Shown in pieces: positions 16,761-25,415 of a stretch of DNA of 56,421 nt. Position numbers and translations under genes: made by a program. This DNA comes from JBLNCE01 sp050260415. GTDB taxonomy: Bacteria > Bacillota > UBA4882 > JAAYXC01. The stretch's first letter is position 1, and every line of letters begins with the position of its first letter. A model generated the notes under the pieces. It was given only the letters and a program-made list of their open reading frames with translations, did no database searches and was not told where the DNA came from. Location of the stretch: the NCBI GenBank assembly GCA_050260415.1, contig JBLNCE010000153.1:1-56421 (forward strand). Direction: 5' to 3'.

Positions 16761-16803
16761 CGGATGGTGAAACAGCGATGAACCACCGCTGTTTCACCAT
16801 CCG
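16761..16803. repeat. Perfect 17-bp inverted repeat
   Basis: CGGATGGTGAAACAGCG at 16761-16777 pairs perfectly with the inverse at 16787-16803 around a 9-nt loop (ATGAACCAC). No T run follows on either strand. It could be an end of a decayed mobile element or a structured transcript; nothing nearby identifies it. Confidence 0.75.
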
Positions 16804-17012
16804 CATAATCAAGGTGGGCGTCAATTCGCAGAGATGCGCAGCCCATCTCCGGCCCACGATGGGCTCAAAGCCCGCGACGACCATCGAGGGGCCAAAGCGG
16901 GCAGGCCGCACCGGCGCACCCGGCGCAGACCCACATACCGGCCTCAAGGTCTTGTCATATGAAAGCTTATACGACTCGATTTTACCGCAAACCCGTGCCG
17001 ATCCCTGCAACT

Positions 17013-19589
17013 CTAAGCGAACGAGTCTACCAGGCTCTTGGCGTAGATTAGATCCTTCACCTCATCCATGGTGGCAGCCCCCTCGATCACCGCGATCTCA
17101 CGGGCTTCGCCCGGCAGGAGGTGAAAGTAGTTGTCGGAGAACCGCGCGTAGCGGCCCCTTAGGCCCAGCTCGACGTAGGCGGCGAAACGTTCGGCGGAGA
17201 CGGTGACAACCGGGCTGTTCCGAGACACCTCGCACTTCAGTCCAGGATCGGTCAGCGCCAGATACTTCCACGGCGCAAAGAACGATACATTGGCCGACAA
17301 GACGCGATCCCCTTGCGCCAGTTGGTAAGCAAGATAAAAACGCGACCTGTTCTCGTAATTTGTATTCCTGTACGTGATATGTTCGGGGTTCTCGCCTATC
17401 TCCCTTGCCAGATCGAGATCGGCAAGCAATGTGCTGCTGTTTGCCGGCAGCATCACCGTTTGCTCGCCGCGTTTGACGATATCGCCGTCAAAGGAGGCCA
17501 GGCTCCAGGAGAGCGTGGCCGGTATCTCGCGTAAGAGATCGTTGACGCCCCAGAGCTTGATCCCGGTCTCTTCCACCGCGCCGCAGATCAAGACGGGGCT
17601 GAAGAAGTACCTGGTCATGTACATGAGCGCTTTCCACCGGCCGTAGTAGTCGATCGCGCTTCCCGAGATCGTCGGCCAATTGTCGTCCAATTGCCAGTAC
17701 AAGGCCCCGGTTGTCCGGGGGTAATTGCGGCGGTAAGCCTCGGCCCCGGCTTTCATTGCCTCGCCCTGCATGATCTGGGTCACATATACCCAATTCTCGA
17801 GGTCCGCGGGCATCCTGAACATGCTCGAAACATACTTGGCGAGTCTGATATTACCCATATTCTCGGTGCCTTGGCTCTTCTTCCCGGCTTTGTTATGGAG
17901 GTCGAGGACGCGGGAGATAAAGTGCCGGTCCTCCGGCGCGGTAAAGGAAAGGATCGTCTCCATGTCCGGCAATGATTGGAGCCCATACTCGCTGACGAAA
18001 CGGAAATCCAGGTTCTCACCGTACCAGGAAAACGGTTCCTCGTGGTGCCACACTTCCCAGACATGGGCATCGCCCGAGGCCGTTCTATAATTGGGCGCCG
18101 TTTTCGTCCTGTCGAGCGGATGGTGCGGACTGCACGGCCAATAGGGCCGTTCCGGGTCGTGCAGGGCGGCGGTCTTTGGAATCGCCTCGTAGAAAACCTT
18201 ATCGTACTCCTCCCAGTTTACCGTGGCATACTCCTTGACCCAACTCGGCATCGAGCTTTCCTGTTCGTTATTGCCGCACCACAGGACGATGGAGGGGTGG
18301 GAGCGCAATCGCCGCACGACGTCCGCGATCTCCTGGCGGACGTTCTCCAGGTAGCTTTCGTTGCCCAGATACGGCCCCCCGGCAAACATGAAGTCATGCC
18401 AGATCATGAGGCCGAATTCGTCGCAATAATCGTAAAAGACCTCGGCTTCGTATACGCCGCCGCCCCAGAGACGCAGCATGTTCATGTGCGTTTCCTGGCA
18501 GGAGCGCAAGAGATGCTCGTAATGGGGCACGGTTAAATGCGCCCGCATGAGGCCGGCGGGGATCCAGTTGGCCCCCTTGCAGAAAATCAAGTGGCCGTTA
18601 ATCTTCAGACCAAAGGTCAATCCGCGGTCGTCCTTTTCCTGGACCAGCGCCACGGTCCGCAGCCCGGTCCTGAGCTTCCGCGTATGCACGATGGTCCTCC
18701 CGGCGAGCAGACGCGCCGCGATCGTATACAGGGGTTGGTCACCCCAACCGTTGGGCCACCACAGCTTTGGATCCTCGAGATGGAAGCGCCGCTTGGCCTG
18801 CGTATCCGCGACCGGGACCGTCTCCCGGGCGACCGTCGCGCCGTCCAGGGAAACCTCGATTTCCAACCGGAGTTCCGCCGGGGCCATACGTTGGATCTCC
18901 GCCGTGATATCCAGGACGGCCAGACGTGGATCGCTCAGATCCTGTTCGATCCGGAGATCCGTGATCCGGCCCGTATCGTACGCGGCGAGACGAATCGGCC
19001 GCCAAATGCCGCAGCCCAGGAGACGGAAACCCCAGTCCCAGCCAAAATCGGACGCGCACTTGCGCGTGAAGAAAGAGTTGCCCTTGATGTCCTCCCAGAC
19101 GACCCTGGGGTCGGACGCATTCTGTCGCTTGATCCATTCCAGGACGGAGCGGAAGACGATGCGCAACTCGTTTCCGCCCGGATGAAGCAGCGGCTTGACG
19201 TCGAACTCATGCTCAATAAACATGTTCCTGGTCGCGGCCACCGGGACGCCGTTCAGATAGACCTCGGCAATGGTGTCCAGCCCGCGGCAGTCCAGGACGA
19301 TCCGGTCGTGTCGCAGGAAGTCTTCCCCGACCGTGAAACCGCGACGGTACTCCCATTCTTTCTTTTCCACCCATTGCACCTTGAGCTCATTGTCGCGGTA
19401 GAACGGGTCCGCGAGCCGGCCCGCGCGAAGCAGATCGGTGTGCACCTCGCCGGGGACCAGGGCATCCAGCCATTCATTCTCGTCGGTCGCCTTGAATTGC
19501 CACGGACCGTTCAGGTCGATGCTCGCGGCGCAAGACTCGCGCTCGGGCAATACGGCGAAGGCAGGAGTGGGGAGCGTTTCAGCGGACAA
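17013..19589 (-). CDS. Beta-mannosidase (GH2)
   Basis: The 858-residue glycosidase has the GH2 layout: an N-terminal sugar-binding jelly roll (about 20-200), an immunoglobulin-like domain (about 210-320), and a TIM barrel. The acid/base glutamate is in WCGNNEQE (E442) and the nucleophile in FVSEYGLQS (E534). The segment SDFGWDWGFRLLGCGIW is characteristic of the beta-mannosidase subgroup, which removes terminal beta-mannose from manno-oligosaccharides and N-glycans. There is no signal peptide, so it acts in the cytoplasm. The start is TTG 19589 with GAGAGG about 10 bp upstream. No mannan transport or phosphorylase genes adjoin it; an MFS transporter is the nearest upstream gene. Confidence 0.93.
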   Translation of the reverse strand: MSAETLPTPAFAVLPERESCAASIDLNGPWQFKATDENEWLDALVPGEVHTDLLRAGRLADPFYRDNELKVQWVEKKEWEYRRGFTVGEDFLRHDRIVLDCRGLDTIAEVYLNGVPVAATRNMFIEHEFDVKPLLHPGGNELRIVFRSVLEWIKRQNASDPRVVWEDIKGNSFFTRKCASDFGWDWGFRLLGCGIWRPIRLAAYDTGRITDLRIEQDLSDPRLAVLDITAEIQRMAPAELRLEIEVSLDGATVARETVPVADTQAKRRFHLEDPKLWWPNGWGDQPLYTIAARLLAGRTIVHTRKLRTGLRTVALVQEKDDRGLTFGLKINGHLIFCKGANWIPAGLMRAHLTVPHYEHLLRSCQETHMNMLRLWGGGVYEAEVFYDYCDEFGLMIWHDFMFAGGPYLGNESYLENVRQEIADVVRRLRSHPSIVLWCGNNEQESSMPSWVKEYATVNWEEYDKVFYEAIPKTAALHDPERPYWPCSPHHPLDRTKTAPNYRTASGDAHVWEVWHHEEPFSWYGENLDFRFVSEYGLQSLPDMETILSFTAPEDRHFISRVLDLHNKAGKKSQGTENMGNIRLAKYVSSMFRMPADLENWVYVTQIMQGEAMKAGAEAYRRNYPRTTGALYWQLDDNWPTISGSAIDYYGRWKALMYMTRYFFSPVLICGAVEETGIKLWGVNDLLREIPATLSWSLASFDGDIVKRGEQTVMLPANSSTLLADLDLAREIGENPEHITYRNTNYENRSRFYLAYQLAQGDRVLSANVSFFAPWKYLALTDPGLKCEVSRNSPVVTVSAERFAAYVELGLRGRYARFSDNYFHLLPGEAREIAVIEGAATMDEVKDLIYAKSLVDSFA

Positions 19590-20060
19590 ACTCGATCATC
19601 CTCTCCAATCAGAACACAATGCAGTATGCAAGCGTTAATCCAAATGCTATTGCGAAGGGTGCTCCGCCCCGAAAAAGCCTCCCACCGGGTGATCCGCGGG
19701 AGATCCGGGTTTTGCGCGCGGACGCTCAGGGGATGCAATCGGTCCGGGCCAAGAATGCCTTTTTCCGCGGGCTGTTGCTCATGAAGTAGAAAAGCGCGCG
19801 AATCCAGAAATCAGCGCCCCATCCGTCGTGCGGTATAGAATACCACGCATGCTTGGAGATCCCTGTTGCGCAATGCGGATATATACGCAGAAATTTACGT
19901 AGTGCGAGCCGCTACCGATTTGCCGGATTGGTGCGGTCAGGCTTTCCCATGGTTCTCCCGGGATATGGTTCATAAGGAGGAAAAGCGACGCTCTCGCTTA
20001 ATCTGCGTAATCTGTGAAACCTGCGGTCAGCGGTCCAGACGGGTTTTTTCACATCACCTT
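19590..20060. other. Intergenic region, no feature recognised
   Basis: About 470 bp between the flavodiiron remnant and the beta-mannosidase start. Base composition is lower in GC than the neighbouring genes from about 19,780 on. No open frame, RNA or clear promoter could be supported. Confidence 0.5.
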
Positions 20061-20261
20061 CTAAAGGAGCCCATTCTCTTTATGTTTTTCCGCAATCGCC
20101 CCCGCCAGATTCATAAGGGCCTGGAAATCATCCTCTTTGGGCGCGCCTTTGCAAAGGACGGGGGATAAGACCTCGACTTTGAGGTTGGGCAACGACGCGG
20201 TGATCTGTTCGATGGCTTTGCTGCTCCAGCCGTAGGAACAAGCCACGGAGGCGTATTTCAC
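20061..20261 (-). pseudogene. C-terminal remnant of flavodiiron protein (FprA-like)
   Basis: In this frame 66 residues from VKYASVACSYGWSSKAIEQI to IAEKHKENGLL match the end of the flavodoxin domain of A-type flavodiiron proteins, including the SYGW flavin-loop motif and the usual AIAEKHKE end. The metallo-beta-lactamase domain and most of the flavodoxin domain are missing. The similarity begins almost exactly where the MFS gene ends, so a deletion or insertion appears to have replaced the front of the gene. There is no start codon of its own, so it is read as a gene remnant. Confidence 0.72.
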
Positions 20262-21448
20262 CTTGTCGCGATTTTCCTGGTTTTGAGCTTGAACATCCTC
20301 AAGGTCCAGGTCGTTCCGCTTGCCAGGCGGACTTCCACGGCGATCGCGGCCACGATGGCTGCGGAGGCAAAGAGCAGGGGGGTCCTGAGTTCGAAGATCT
20401 GCGCCAGGGTTCCGCCCACAAAGGGGCCGAACAACATCCCGAGGCCCAGAATCATCTCGTGGAGCCCGCTTTTTGTCCCCCTGTCCGCCGCGCCGTCCTG
20501 ACCATAGAACACACTGGATAGGTACGTCATACCGGCACTGACGCCGAAAAGGCCGAAGGCCGCGAAGAACGTGCCGGTGGAAGGGTAGAACCACGCGATC
20601 AGCATGGCCGCGACGCCGACAAGCTGAAACGCGATTAAGGGACCCAGGCGGTAGGTCCAGCGTCTGAACCTGATCAGCAGAAAGGAAGTGACCGCCCAGA
20701 GGCAGTAGAGAACGGTATTGATCCCTCCGATGTAAACGGTGGAGATGCCCATGCCGACACAGAGTTTAGGGAAGAGGAACCTCATGATGCCGATGGTGAC
20801 CCAAGTCCCGAAGTTGGCCACCCAGCCGATCGACAGGAACATTCTGTGTTTTGTCCGGTCCGCGGCCTCGAGGCCGGCCGCCGCCGCGGTCCCATGGCCC
20901 TCAATGGGCTGGTCCTTCGTTCTAAAGATCAGTATGGCCACGAGCGTGAGCAGGAAAAGACCAATGACGATCGAAGCCAGCGGCGCGATCCGCATGAATA
21001 ACCCGCCAAGCAGACTACCCGAGGCGATCCCCACGGTAAAAACGATCGCAAACGCCCCGAGGAAGCGCATCAATCCCTCGCGCTGCTCCCCGTCTCCGAT
21101 CCAGGCCTCCATGACCGGCCAGAAGATCGAGTTCGCCACCCCCGCGACGAAATATGCCAGGAAGATGCAGATCAGGCTGCGAAAACGCAGGGTGGCATAG
21201 GCCGCCATAAACAGAACGCAGGCAATCAGCAGCAAGCGCTTGCGTCCGATCCTGTCCGACAGGCGACCGAAACCCACGTTACCCAGGATCCTCGTCGCCA
21301 CGTGCAACGTCCCGGTAAGCCCAAGGACGAAAGGGCTCTCGGTTACTCTGACCGCCAGCAATGAGGCGACCAGGAGGAAAAGACCATAGCAGATCTCCAT
21401 CAGATAGATGGCGGCAAATAAAGCTGTTTTTCTTGTCGGCAAATCCAT
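20258..21448 (-). CDS. MFS transporter
   Basis: A 396-residue major facilitator with about 12 hydrophobic helices. The loop between helices 2 and 3 reads GFGRLSDRIGRKRLL, a good match to the MFS signature G-x3-D-R-x-G-R-[KR]. The central loop (about 185-205) is hydrophilic as expected. The substrate cannot be told from sequence; drug efflux or sugar-type export are both possible. The C-terminal tail (FKLKTRKIATR) overlaps the flavodiiron remnant by 4 bp in another frame, so the natural end of the protein may have been altered by that junction. Confidence 0.85.
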   Translation of the reverse strand: MDLPTRKTALFAAIYLMEICYGLFLLVASLLAVRVTESPFVLGLTGTLHVATRILGNVGFGRLSDRIGRKRLLLIACVLFMAAYATLRFRSLICIFLAYFVAGVANSIFWPVMEAWIGDGEQREGLMRFLGAFAIVFTVGIASGSLLGGLFMRIAPLASIVIGLFLLTLVAILIFRTKDQPIEGHGTAAAAGLEAADRTKHRMFLSIGWVANFGTWVTIGIMRFLFPKLCVGMGISTVYIGGINTVLYCLWAVTSFLLIRFRRWTYRLGPLIAFQLVGVAAMLIAWFYPSTGTFFAAFGLFGVSAGMTYLSSVFYGQDGAADRGTKSGLHEMILGLGMLFGPFVGGTLAQIFELRTPLLFASAAIVAAIAVEVRLASGTTWTLRMFKLKTRKIATR

Positions 21449-21513
21449 TTGCGCCTACCTTCCTAAAGAACGTTGTGAAAAAGCCGTCTGGACCGATAAA
21501 CAGATTTCCGCGT

Positions 21514-22377
21514 TTACAATTCACGGTTTTCCGCCTCGGGGCCGGGGGCTGGATCATCCTTTTCCGCCCGTTTGGTCTCCTCCCAGAGGGCGTCCATTTC
21601 CGCCAGGGTCATCTCGTTCAGCCCACGTTCATTATGCGCCGCGGTCTCCTCGATATAAGCGAAACGGCGGCGGAATTTCTCCGTCGTCCGCCGCAGGGCG
21701 TCCTCGGCGTCAAAATGAAGAAACCGGGCCACATTAACCAGGGCAAAGAGCAAATCCCCGAACTCCTCGCGCAACCGCGCGCTTCTTTGCGGCTCGTCGC
21801 CGGGCGCCGCCAAGACCGTTCGGAATTCCCGCATCTCCTCGTCCACCTTGGCCAGGGCGCCCGCGATATCCGGCCAGTCGAAGCCCACTTTGGCCGCCTT
21901 GGCTTGGAGTTTCTGGGCGCGCATCAGCGCGGGAAGCGCCGCGGGTACGCCGGCAAGGACGGAGGCCCGTTCTTCCCCGTATTCGTGCCCTTTGATCCGA
22001 TCCCAGTTCGCCAGGACCCCCGCCACCCCATCCACGGTTACGTCGCCGAAAACGTGCGGGTGGCGGCGGATGAGTTTATCCGCGATGGTCTTTGCCACAC
22101 CGCTCAGGTCGAACGCACCGGCCTCTCCGGCAAGCTGAGCATGGAAGACCACTTGGAGCAGGAGATCGCCCAATTCTTCCTGGAGCTTGTCCATCCTCCG
22201 CGCATCAATGGCCTCGAGCACTTCATACGTCTCTTCGAGCAAATATGGCTTAAGGGTGGCGTGGGTCTGCTGCCTGTCCCACGGGCACCCGTTCTCGCCC
22301 CGCAGTCTGGCCATGACCGACGTCAGCCGCTCCATCTCCTCTGCCAACATACGGAAAACCTCCGATCGACTAAGCAT
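21514..22377 (-). CDS. mazG: MazG nucleoside triphosphate pyrophosphohydrolase
   Basis: The 287-residue protein has two MazG domains. The first shows CPWDRQQTHATLKPYLLEETYEVLEAID followed by EELGDLLLQVVFHA, supplying the Mg-binding EExxE and ExxD glutamates. The second, at about 170-240, has VDEEMREF and EEFGDLLFALVN. It hydrolyses NTPs to NMP and pyrophosphate, removing aberrant nucleotides or lowering ppGpp. The gene overlaps the end of the spoVB-like gene by 8 bp, indicating translational coupling. Bacillus yabN has the same neighbour but carries an extra N-terminal methylase domain that is absent here. Confidence 0.94.
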   Translation of the reverse strand: MLSRSEVFRMLAEEMERLTSVMARLRGENGCPWDRQQTHATLKPYLLEETYEVLEAIDARRMDKLQEELGDLLLQVVFHAQLAGEAGAFDLSGVAKTIADKLIRRHPHVFGDVTVDGVAGVLANWDRIKGHEYGEERASVLAGVPAALPALMRAQKLQAKAAKVGFDWPDIAGALAKVDEEMREFRTVLAAPGDEPQRSARLREEFGDLLFALVNVARFLHFDAEDALRRTTEKFRRRFAYIEETAAHNERGLNEMTLAEMDALWEETKRAEKDDPAPGPEAENREL

Positions 22378-23929
22378 GCTTGCTCCCGGGATGGATGAGA
22401 CGCCGGAGGACTTCTACGTCTTCGCGTGCAACTCCTCCCAGCAGCCATAGCACGGCGACATAAGCTATCATGCCCCCCGGAAGCAGGATTAGGAGCCGTT
22501 CAAAGGCGTTGAGCGACGCCGGGAGACACCGGATACCCATAACCATGAGCAGCCAGCCCATGGCCAATGCCCCGAGGCCGCTCTTGGCCAGCGTCCCGTA
22601 GACCCCGCCGGACAAAGGGAACCGCTTCGCCAATTCATGAAAACTGAGGCCGGCGGCCAGGGCTGAACCCAGGACGGTACCGAGCGCCGCCCCCCGTAAC
22701 CCGAAGTTCGGATTGGCGCAGAGAACCCCGGTTACCGCCACCTTGAGGATGAAGCCAAGCAGAAAATTCCTGACCGGCGCGGCGGTGCGGCCTATTCCCT
22801 GCAATGCGCCCGCGCAGACGCCTTGCCACCCGAGAAAGAAGGCGGCCGGGGCCAGCATCCGGAGCACCCCGGCCGCCGAACCGCCTCCATACAGGACTCG
22901 GCAGATCTCAGGCGCCAGCACAAAGAGTCCGGCGGTCGCAGGCAGGCAGATCAAGACGGTGGTACGTAGGGACTGCCGGATATGTCCGGCCGCGGCCGCC
23001 GTCTGGCGCCTGGTCCAAGCCTCGGTTACGGCCGGGACGAGACTAACCGCCAAGGCGGCGGTAATCGTGGTGGGAACGTAGATCACCGCCCATGCATTCC
23101 CGAGCCGGCCCAGAGCCGCGGTCGCCTCGCCGACGCCATAGCCGATCGCCTGTAGCCTGGTAGGCACCATGACGGAATCGATCGTTTGCATGAGCGGCAG
23201 CAGCAGCGCCCCCGCGGCGATCGGTAAGGCAAGCCGGACCAAGCGCCGGGCCAAGCGCCAGTAAGAAGGCGGCGGTTCCGTCGTCCCGGCCGGCCAGGGG
23301 CGCGAAAAATACCAGAAGACGAGCAGGCTCAGGCCGGCGGCTCCCCCCGCGCAAGCCCCAAACGCGGCACCCGCCGCGGCCATCTCGATGCCCATCGGCA
23401 ACAGCAGGACCGCCAGAACCAAGAGCGTGGAGACCCTTACGATCTGTTCGACCAATTGCGAGAGCGCGCTCGGCATCATATCCCGCCCACCCTGGAAGAA
23501 TCCTCGCAGGGCCGACATGAGCGCCATCAAGGGCACGGACGGCGCCAGCGACAGGACGACCGGGAAAGCTCTTGGATCCGCCGCCACATGCTGGGAGAAG
23601 AATCTGGCCCCGCCGGCCATGGCCGCTCCCCCGGCGGCGCCGAGACCGCCGAGCGTGCATAATGCCAGCCGCAAAACGCGGCGCGCGCCACGGTAATCAC
23701 TAAGCGCGGCTCGTTCCGCCACGAGCTTTGAGATGGCCAGGGGCATGCCGGCGGTGGACAAGGCCATGAAGACCAGATAGACGGGATAAGCCATCTGGTA
23801 GAGCCCGATGCCCTCATCACCGATCAGCCTAACCAAGGGGATACGGTAAGCAGCACCTAAAATTTTACAGATGATGCCCGCCGCGGAGAGCAGGAACGCT
23901 CCCCTGAGCACGGAATGCCTCGTGGTCAC
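22370..23929 (-). CDS. SpoVB/YabM-like polysaccharide flippase
   Basis: A 519-residue membrane protein with about 14 helices of the MOP exporter superfamily. The start (RGAFLLSAAGIICKILGAAYRIPL) and the segment GDEGIGLYQMAYPVYLVFMALSTAGMPLAISKLVAE are typical of the Firmicute SpoVB/YabM/YtgP group. Members move lipid-linked peptidoglycan or other polysaccharide precursors across the membrane, and SpoVB is needed for spore cortex. Its partner is mazG, as with yabM-yabN in Bacillus. Which of the paralogues it corresponds to cannot be settled from this window. Confidence 0.88.
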   Translation of the reverse strand: MTTRHSVLRGAFLLSAAGIICKILGAAYRIPLVRLIGDEGIGLYQMAYPVYLVFMALSTAGMPLAISKLVAERAALSDYRGARRVLRLALCTLGGLGAAGGAAMAGGARFFSQHVAADPRAFPVVLSLAPSVPLMALMSALRGFFQGGRDMMPSALSQLVEQIVRVSTLLVLAVLLLPMGIEMAAAGAAFGACAGGAAGLSLLVFWYFSRPWPAGTTEPPPSYWRLARRLVRLALPIAAGALLLPLMQTIDSVMVPTRLQAIGYGVGEATAALGRLGNAWAVIYVPTTITAALAVSLVPAVTEAWTRRQTAAAAGHIRQSLRTTVLICLPATAGLFVLAPEICRVLYGGGSAAGVLRMLAPAAFFLGWQGVCAGALQGIGRTAAPVRNFLLGFILKVAVTGVLCANPNFGLRGAALGTVLGSALAAGLSFHELAKRFPLSGGVYGTLAKSGLGALAMGWLLMVMGIRCLPASLNAFERLLILLPGGMIAYVAVLWLLGGVAREDVEVLRRLIHPGSKHA

Positions 23930-24076
23930 CTTTTCACCTCCGGCCGTGACCTCCGGTAACGATTAAACTTACGTTCTCCGGGCACCAAAAATGTGCCTCC
24001 CGGGAGAGACTAATCGGGGGCGGGGCGCGGTAACGCCTTGGTCGCGGCCCGTTCACGATCGTTGGGGGTGGATACC

Positions 24077-24307
24077 TTGACGCATGCCGGTGGCGAGATT
24101 CTTCGCACTGTGAGGTTGACCTTGAGAAACAAGCAGGATTGGCGGGAGGAGATCGGCGACGCCCTGCGCAGCATACCGGGGGTCGCGGAGGTGACGGTGG
24201 ACGATGAACGGGAGAGTATGATAGTTCGTTACGATCCCACGCTGACTTCACCGGATCAGTTCGGCAACCTCGCCGGGCAGGTGGGCATGGGACCGGTATC
24301 GCAATGA
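24077..24307 (+). CDS. Small HMA-like protein lacking CxxC
   Basis: The 76-residue protein has the beta-alpha-beta pattern of heavy-metal-associated domains: ILRTVRLTL, a helix ending IGDALRSIPGVAEVTVD, then ESMIVRYDPTLTSPDQF. The loop that holds CxxC in metallochaperones reads RNKQDW, so soft-metal binding of the usual kind is not expected. It may be a regulatory or structural derivative. TTG 24077 was chosen because GGGGGTGG ends 5 bp before it; GTG 24068 is an alternative. It stands alone between the divergent spoVB-like gene and a 350-bp gap. Confidence 0.65.
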   Translation: MTHAGGEILRTVRLTLRNKQDWREEIGDALRSIPGVAEVTVDDERESMIVRYDPTLTSPDQFGNLAGQVGMGPVSQ

Positions 24308-24657
24308 CTGGTTAACGCGGATAATTGACGGTAAGCGACGCCGTGGAGGCGAGTCAATCAGGCGGCCTCATACGGCCTCCGGGGATCTTCGGCGATATAC
24401 AGGTCAAGACTTGGGTTCCCGGGACGCCGGTGGGCCGGGATCGGGTTTGGAGGCTGCTGTTCCGCCGTCTCTGCCGCCGGTCTGACAGTGCAAGAGCAGC
24501 TTTCCAAAGCGCGGAAGGTTCATGGAGCGGCGCGTAGGTCAATTTTTGCTACCAGACGCCTGTATTCGGCTATTTTCTGCAGCAAGCCCGTTGCTTCGGG
24601 GGAGGAGTCTCCCGCCTCGATACCGAAGTACTTGATCCCGGAGAGGAGGAATCTCCG
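24308..24657. other. Leader/intergenic region before CheC-like gene
   Basis: No gene is supported in these 350 bp. There are several GC-rich inverted repeats (GGCCtcataCGGCC near 24,363; GGGAGGAGTCTCCC near 24,600) and an RBS-bearing hairpin at the end. I could not match it to a known riboswitch class. Confidence 0.5.
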
Positions 24658-24658
24658 G
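24638..24658 (+). promoter_or_regulatory. Hairpin presenting the ribosome binding site in its loop
   Basis: CCGGAGA (24638-24644) and TCTCCGG (24652-24658) pair perfectly and leave GGAGGAA as a 7-nt loop. The loop is the Shine-Dalgarno sequence of the GTG at 24658, whose first base is the last base of the stem. Confidence 0.6.
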
Positions 24659-25317
24659 TGGCGGTCATGCTTGAAACAACCTCCGAGCTTTATCTGCGCA
24701 AGAACTTTCTCATCTCGGCCAGCATGATGGAGGGACTGAACCGCATCAACCAGGCCGGCGCGGAAAGGGCCCAAGAAGCCCTGGTAGGCTACCTGAGCCA
24801 GGAGGAGCCGGTTGCGATCGAGTCCATCTCCATACTACCCCTGACCATGCTCGCCCAACGTCTCCACGATGCCCGCCGGGAGTACCTTGGCTGCCACGTC
24901 CGCATCTTCGGTGAACTTCAGGCGGAGCTCTATTGTTACCTGCAGGAGAGGGAAGCCAGAGCGCTCATAAGCGCGGTTCTGCGTCAACACCGGCTGCGCC
25001 GGGGCATCAGCCAGCTTGAGTTCTCGGCGCTCTCCGAGTTGGCCAACGTTCTGGCCAATTCATACTGGCTGGCGCTCCACGGCCATGTCGCCCTCAATTG
25101 GCGGACAACCGTTCCCGCCCTGGTGACCAGGGTTGAACGGATCTTCGCCCTGGCATCCCGTATCGGCCACTATGATTTTCTGGTCTTCCACACCGACCTC
25201 GCCCTGACGAATCTCGGCGTGCACCTGCATTTCTGCCTGATCCCCGGCGCCGACTGCCTCAATCGCTTTCTGCAATCCTTGGACGCCGAACACCTTCATA
25301 CCTTGGTGGGCCGGTGA
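24658..25317 (+). CDS. CheC-family protein with one intact active site
   Basis: The 219-residue protein follows the two-repeat CheC pattern. The second site reads FSALSELANVLANSY, keeping the E and N that CheC phosphatases use to dephosphorylate CheY-P. The first site, LNRINQAGAERAQEAL, aligns with the usual LxEIGNIGAGNAATAL, but both catalytic residues are changed (E to R, N to Q). The C-terminal YDFLVFHTDLA and CLNRFLQSL fit the last strands and helix. It may be a single-site phosphatase or a CheD-binding regulator; cheB and two chemoreceptors occur elsewhere in the window. Start GTG 24658 has GGAGG 8 bp upstream. Confidence 0.72.
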   Translation: MAVMLETTSELYLRKNFLISASMMEGLNRINQAGAERAQEALVGYLSQEEPVAIESISILPLTMLAQRLHDARREYLGCHVRIFGELQAELYCYLQEREARALISAVLRQHRLRRGISQLEFSALSELANVLANSYWLALHGHVALNWRTTVPALVTRVERIFALASRIGHYDFLVFHTDLALTNLGVHLHFCLIPGADCLNRFLQSLDAEHLHTLVGR

Positions 25318-25415
25318 GGGTGAAGGGGTCGACTTTTGGCTTTCGGCGCATCTTTGTGCTGGCATAACAGGGCCTCCAACGGGAAGGATAAGAAGTACCG
25401 AAGGAGGCAAGTTTG

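Larger units (their letters stand above)
15929..17012. other. Repetitive non-coding island
   Basis: This 1.08-kb stretch has no convincing gene. It contains copy B of the dispersed repeat (16038-16184), a hairpin CAGCCTCTGCCC/GGGCAGGGGGCTG around 16559-16588, CGTTTTCG/CGAAAACG at about 16680-16727, a perfect 17-bp hairpin at 16761-16803, and recurring GGCCCACGATGGGC blocks (about 16349 and 16852). The open frames here are interrupted or low in complexity. It lies between two convergent genes. Confidence 0.65.

Noticed and set aside
16465..17010. 181-codon open frame on the minus strand in the repeat island
   Set aside because: It runs through several inverted repeats, has no recognisable domain, has a composition typical of read-through of palindromic DNA and lacks a ribosome binding site.
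24308..24657. Possible c-di-GMP or other riboswitch before the CheC-like gene
   Set aside because: The hairpins are GC-rich but the conserved core motifs of known classes are missing.
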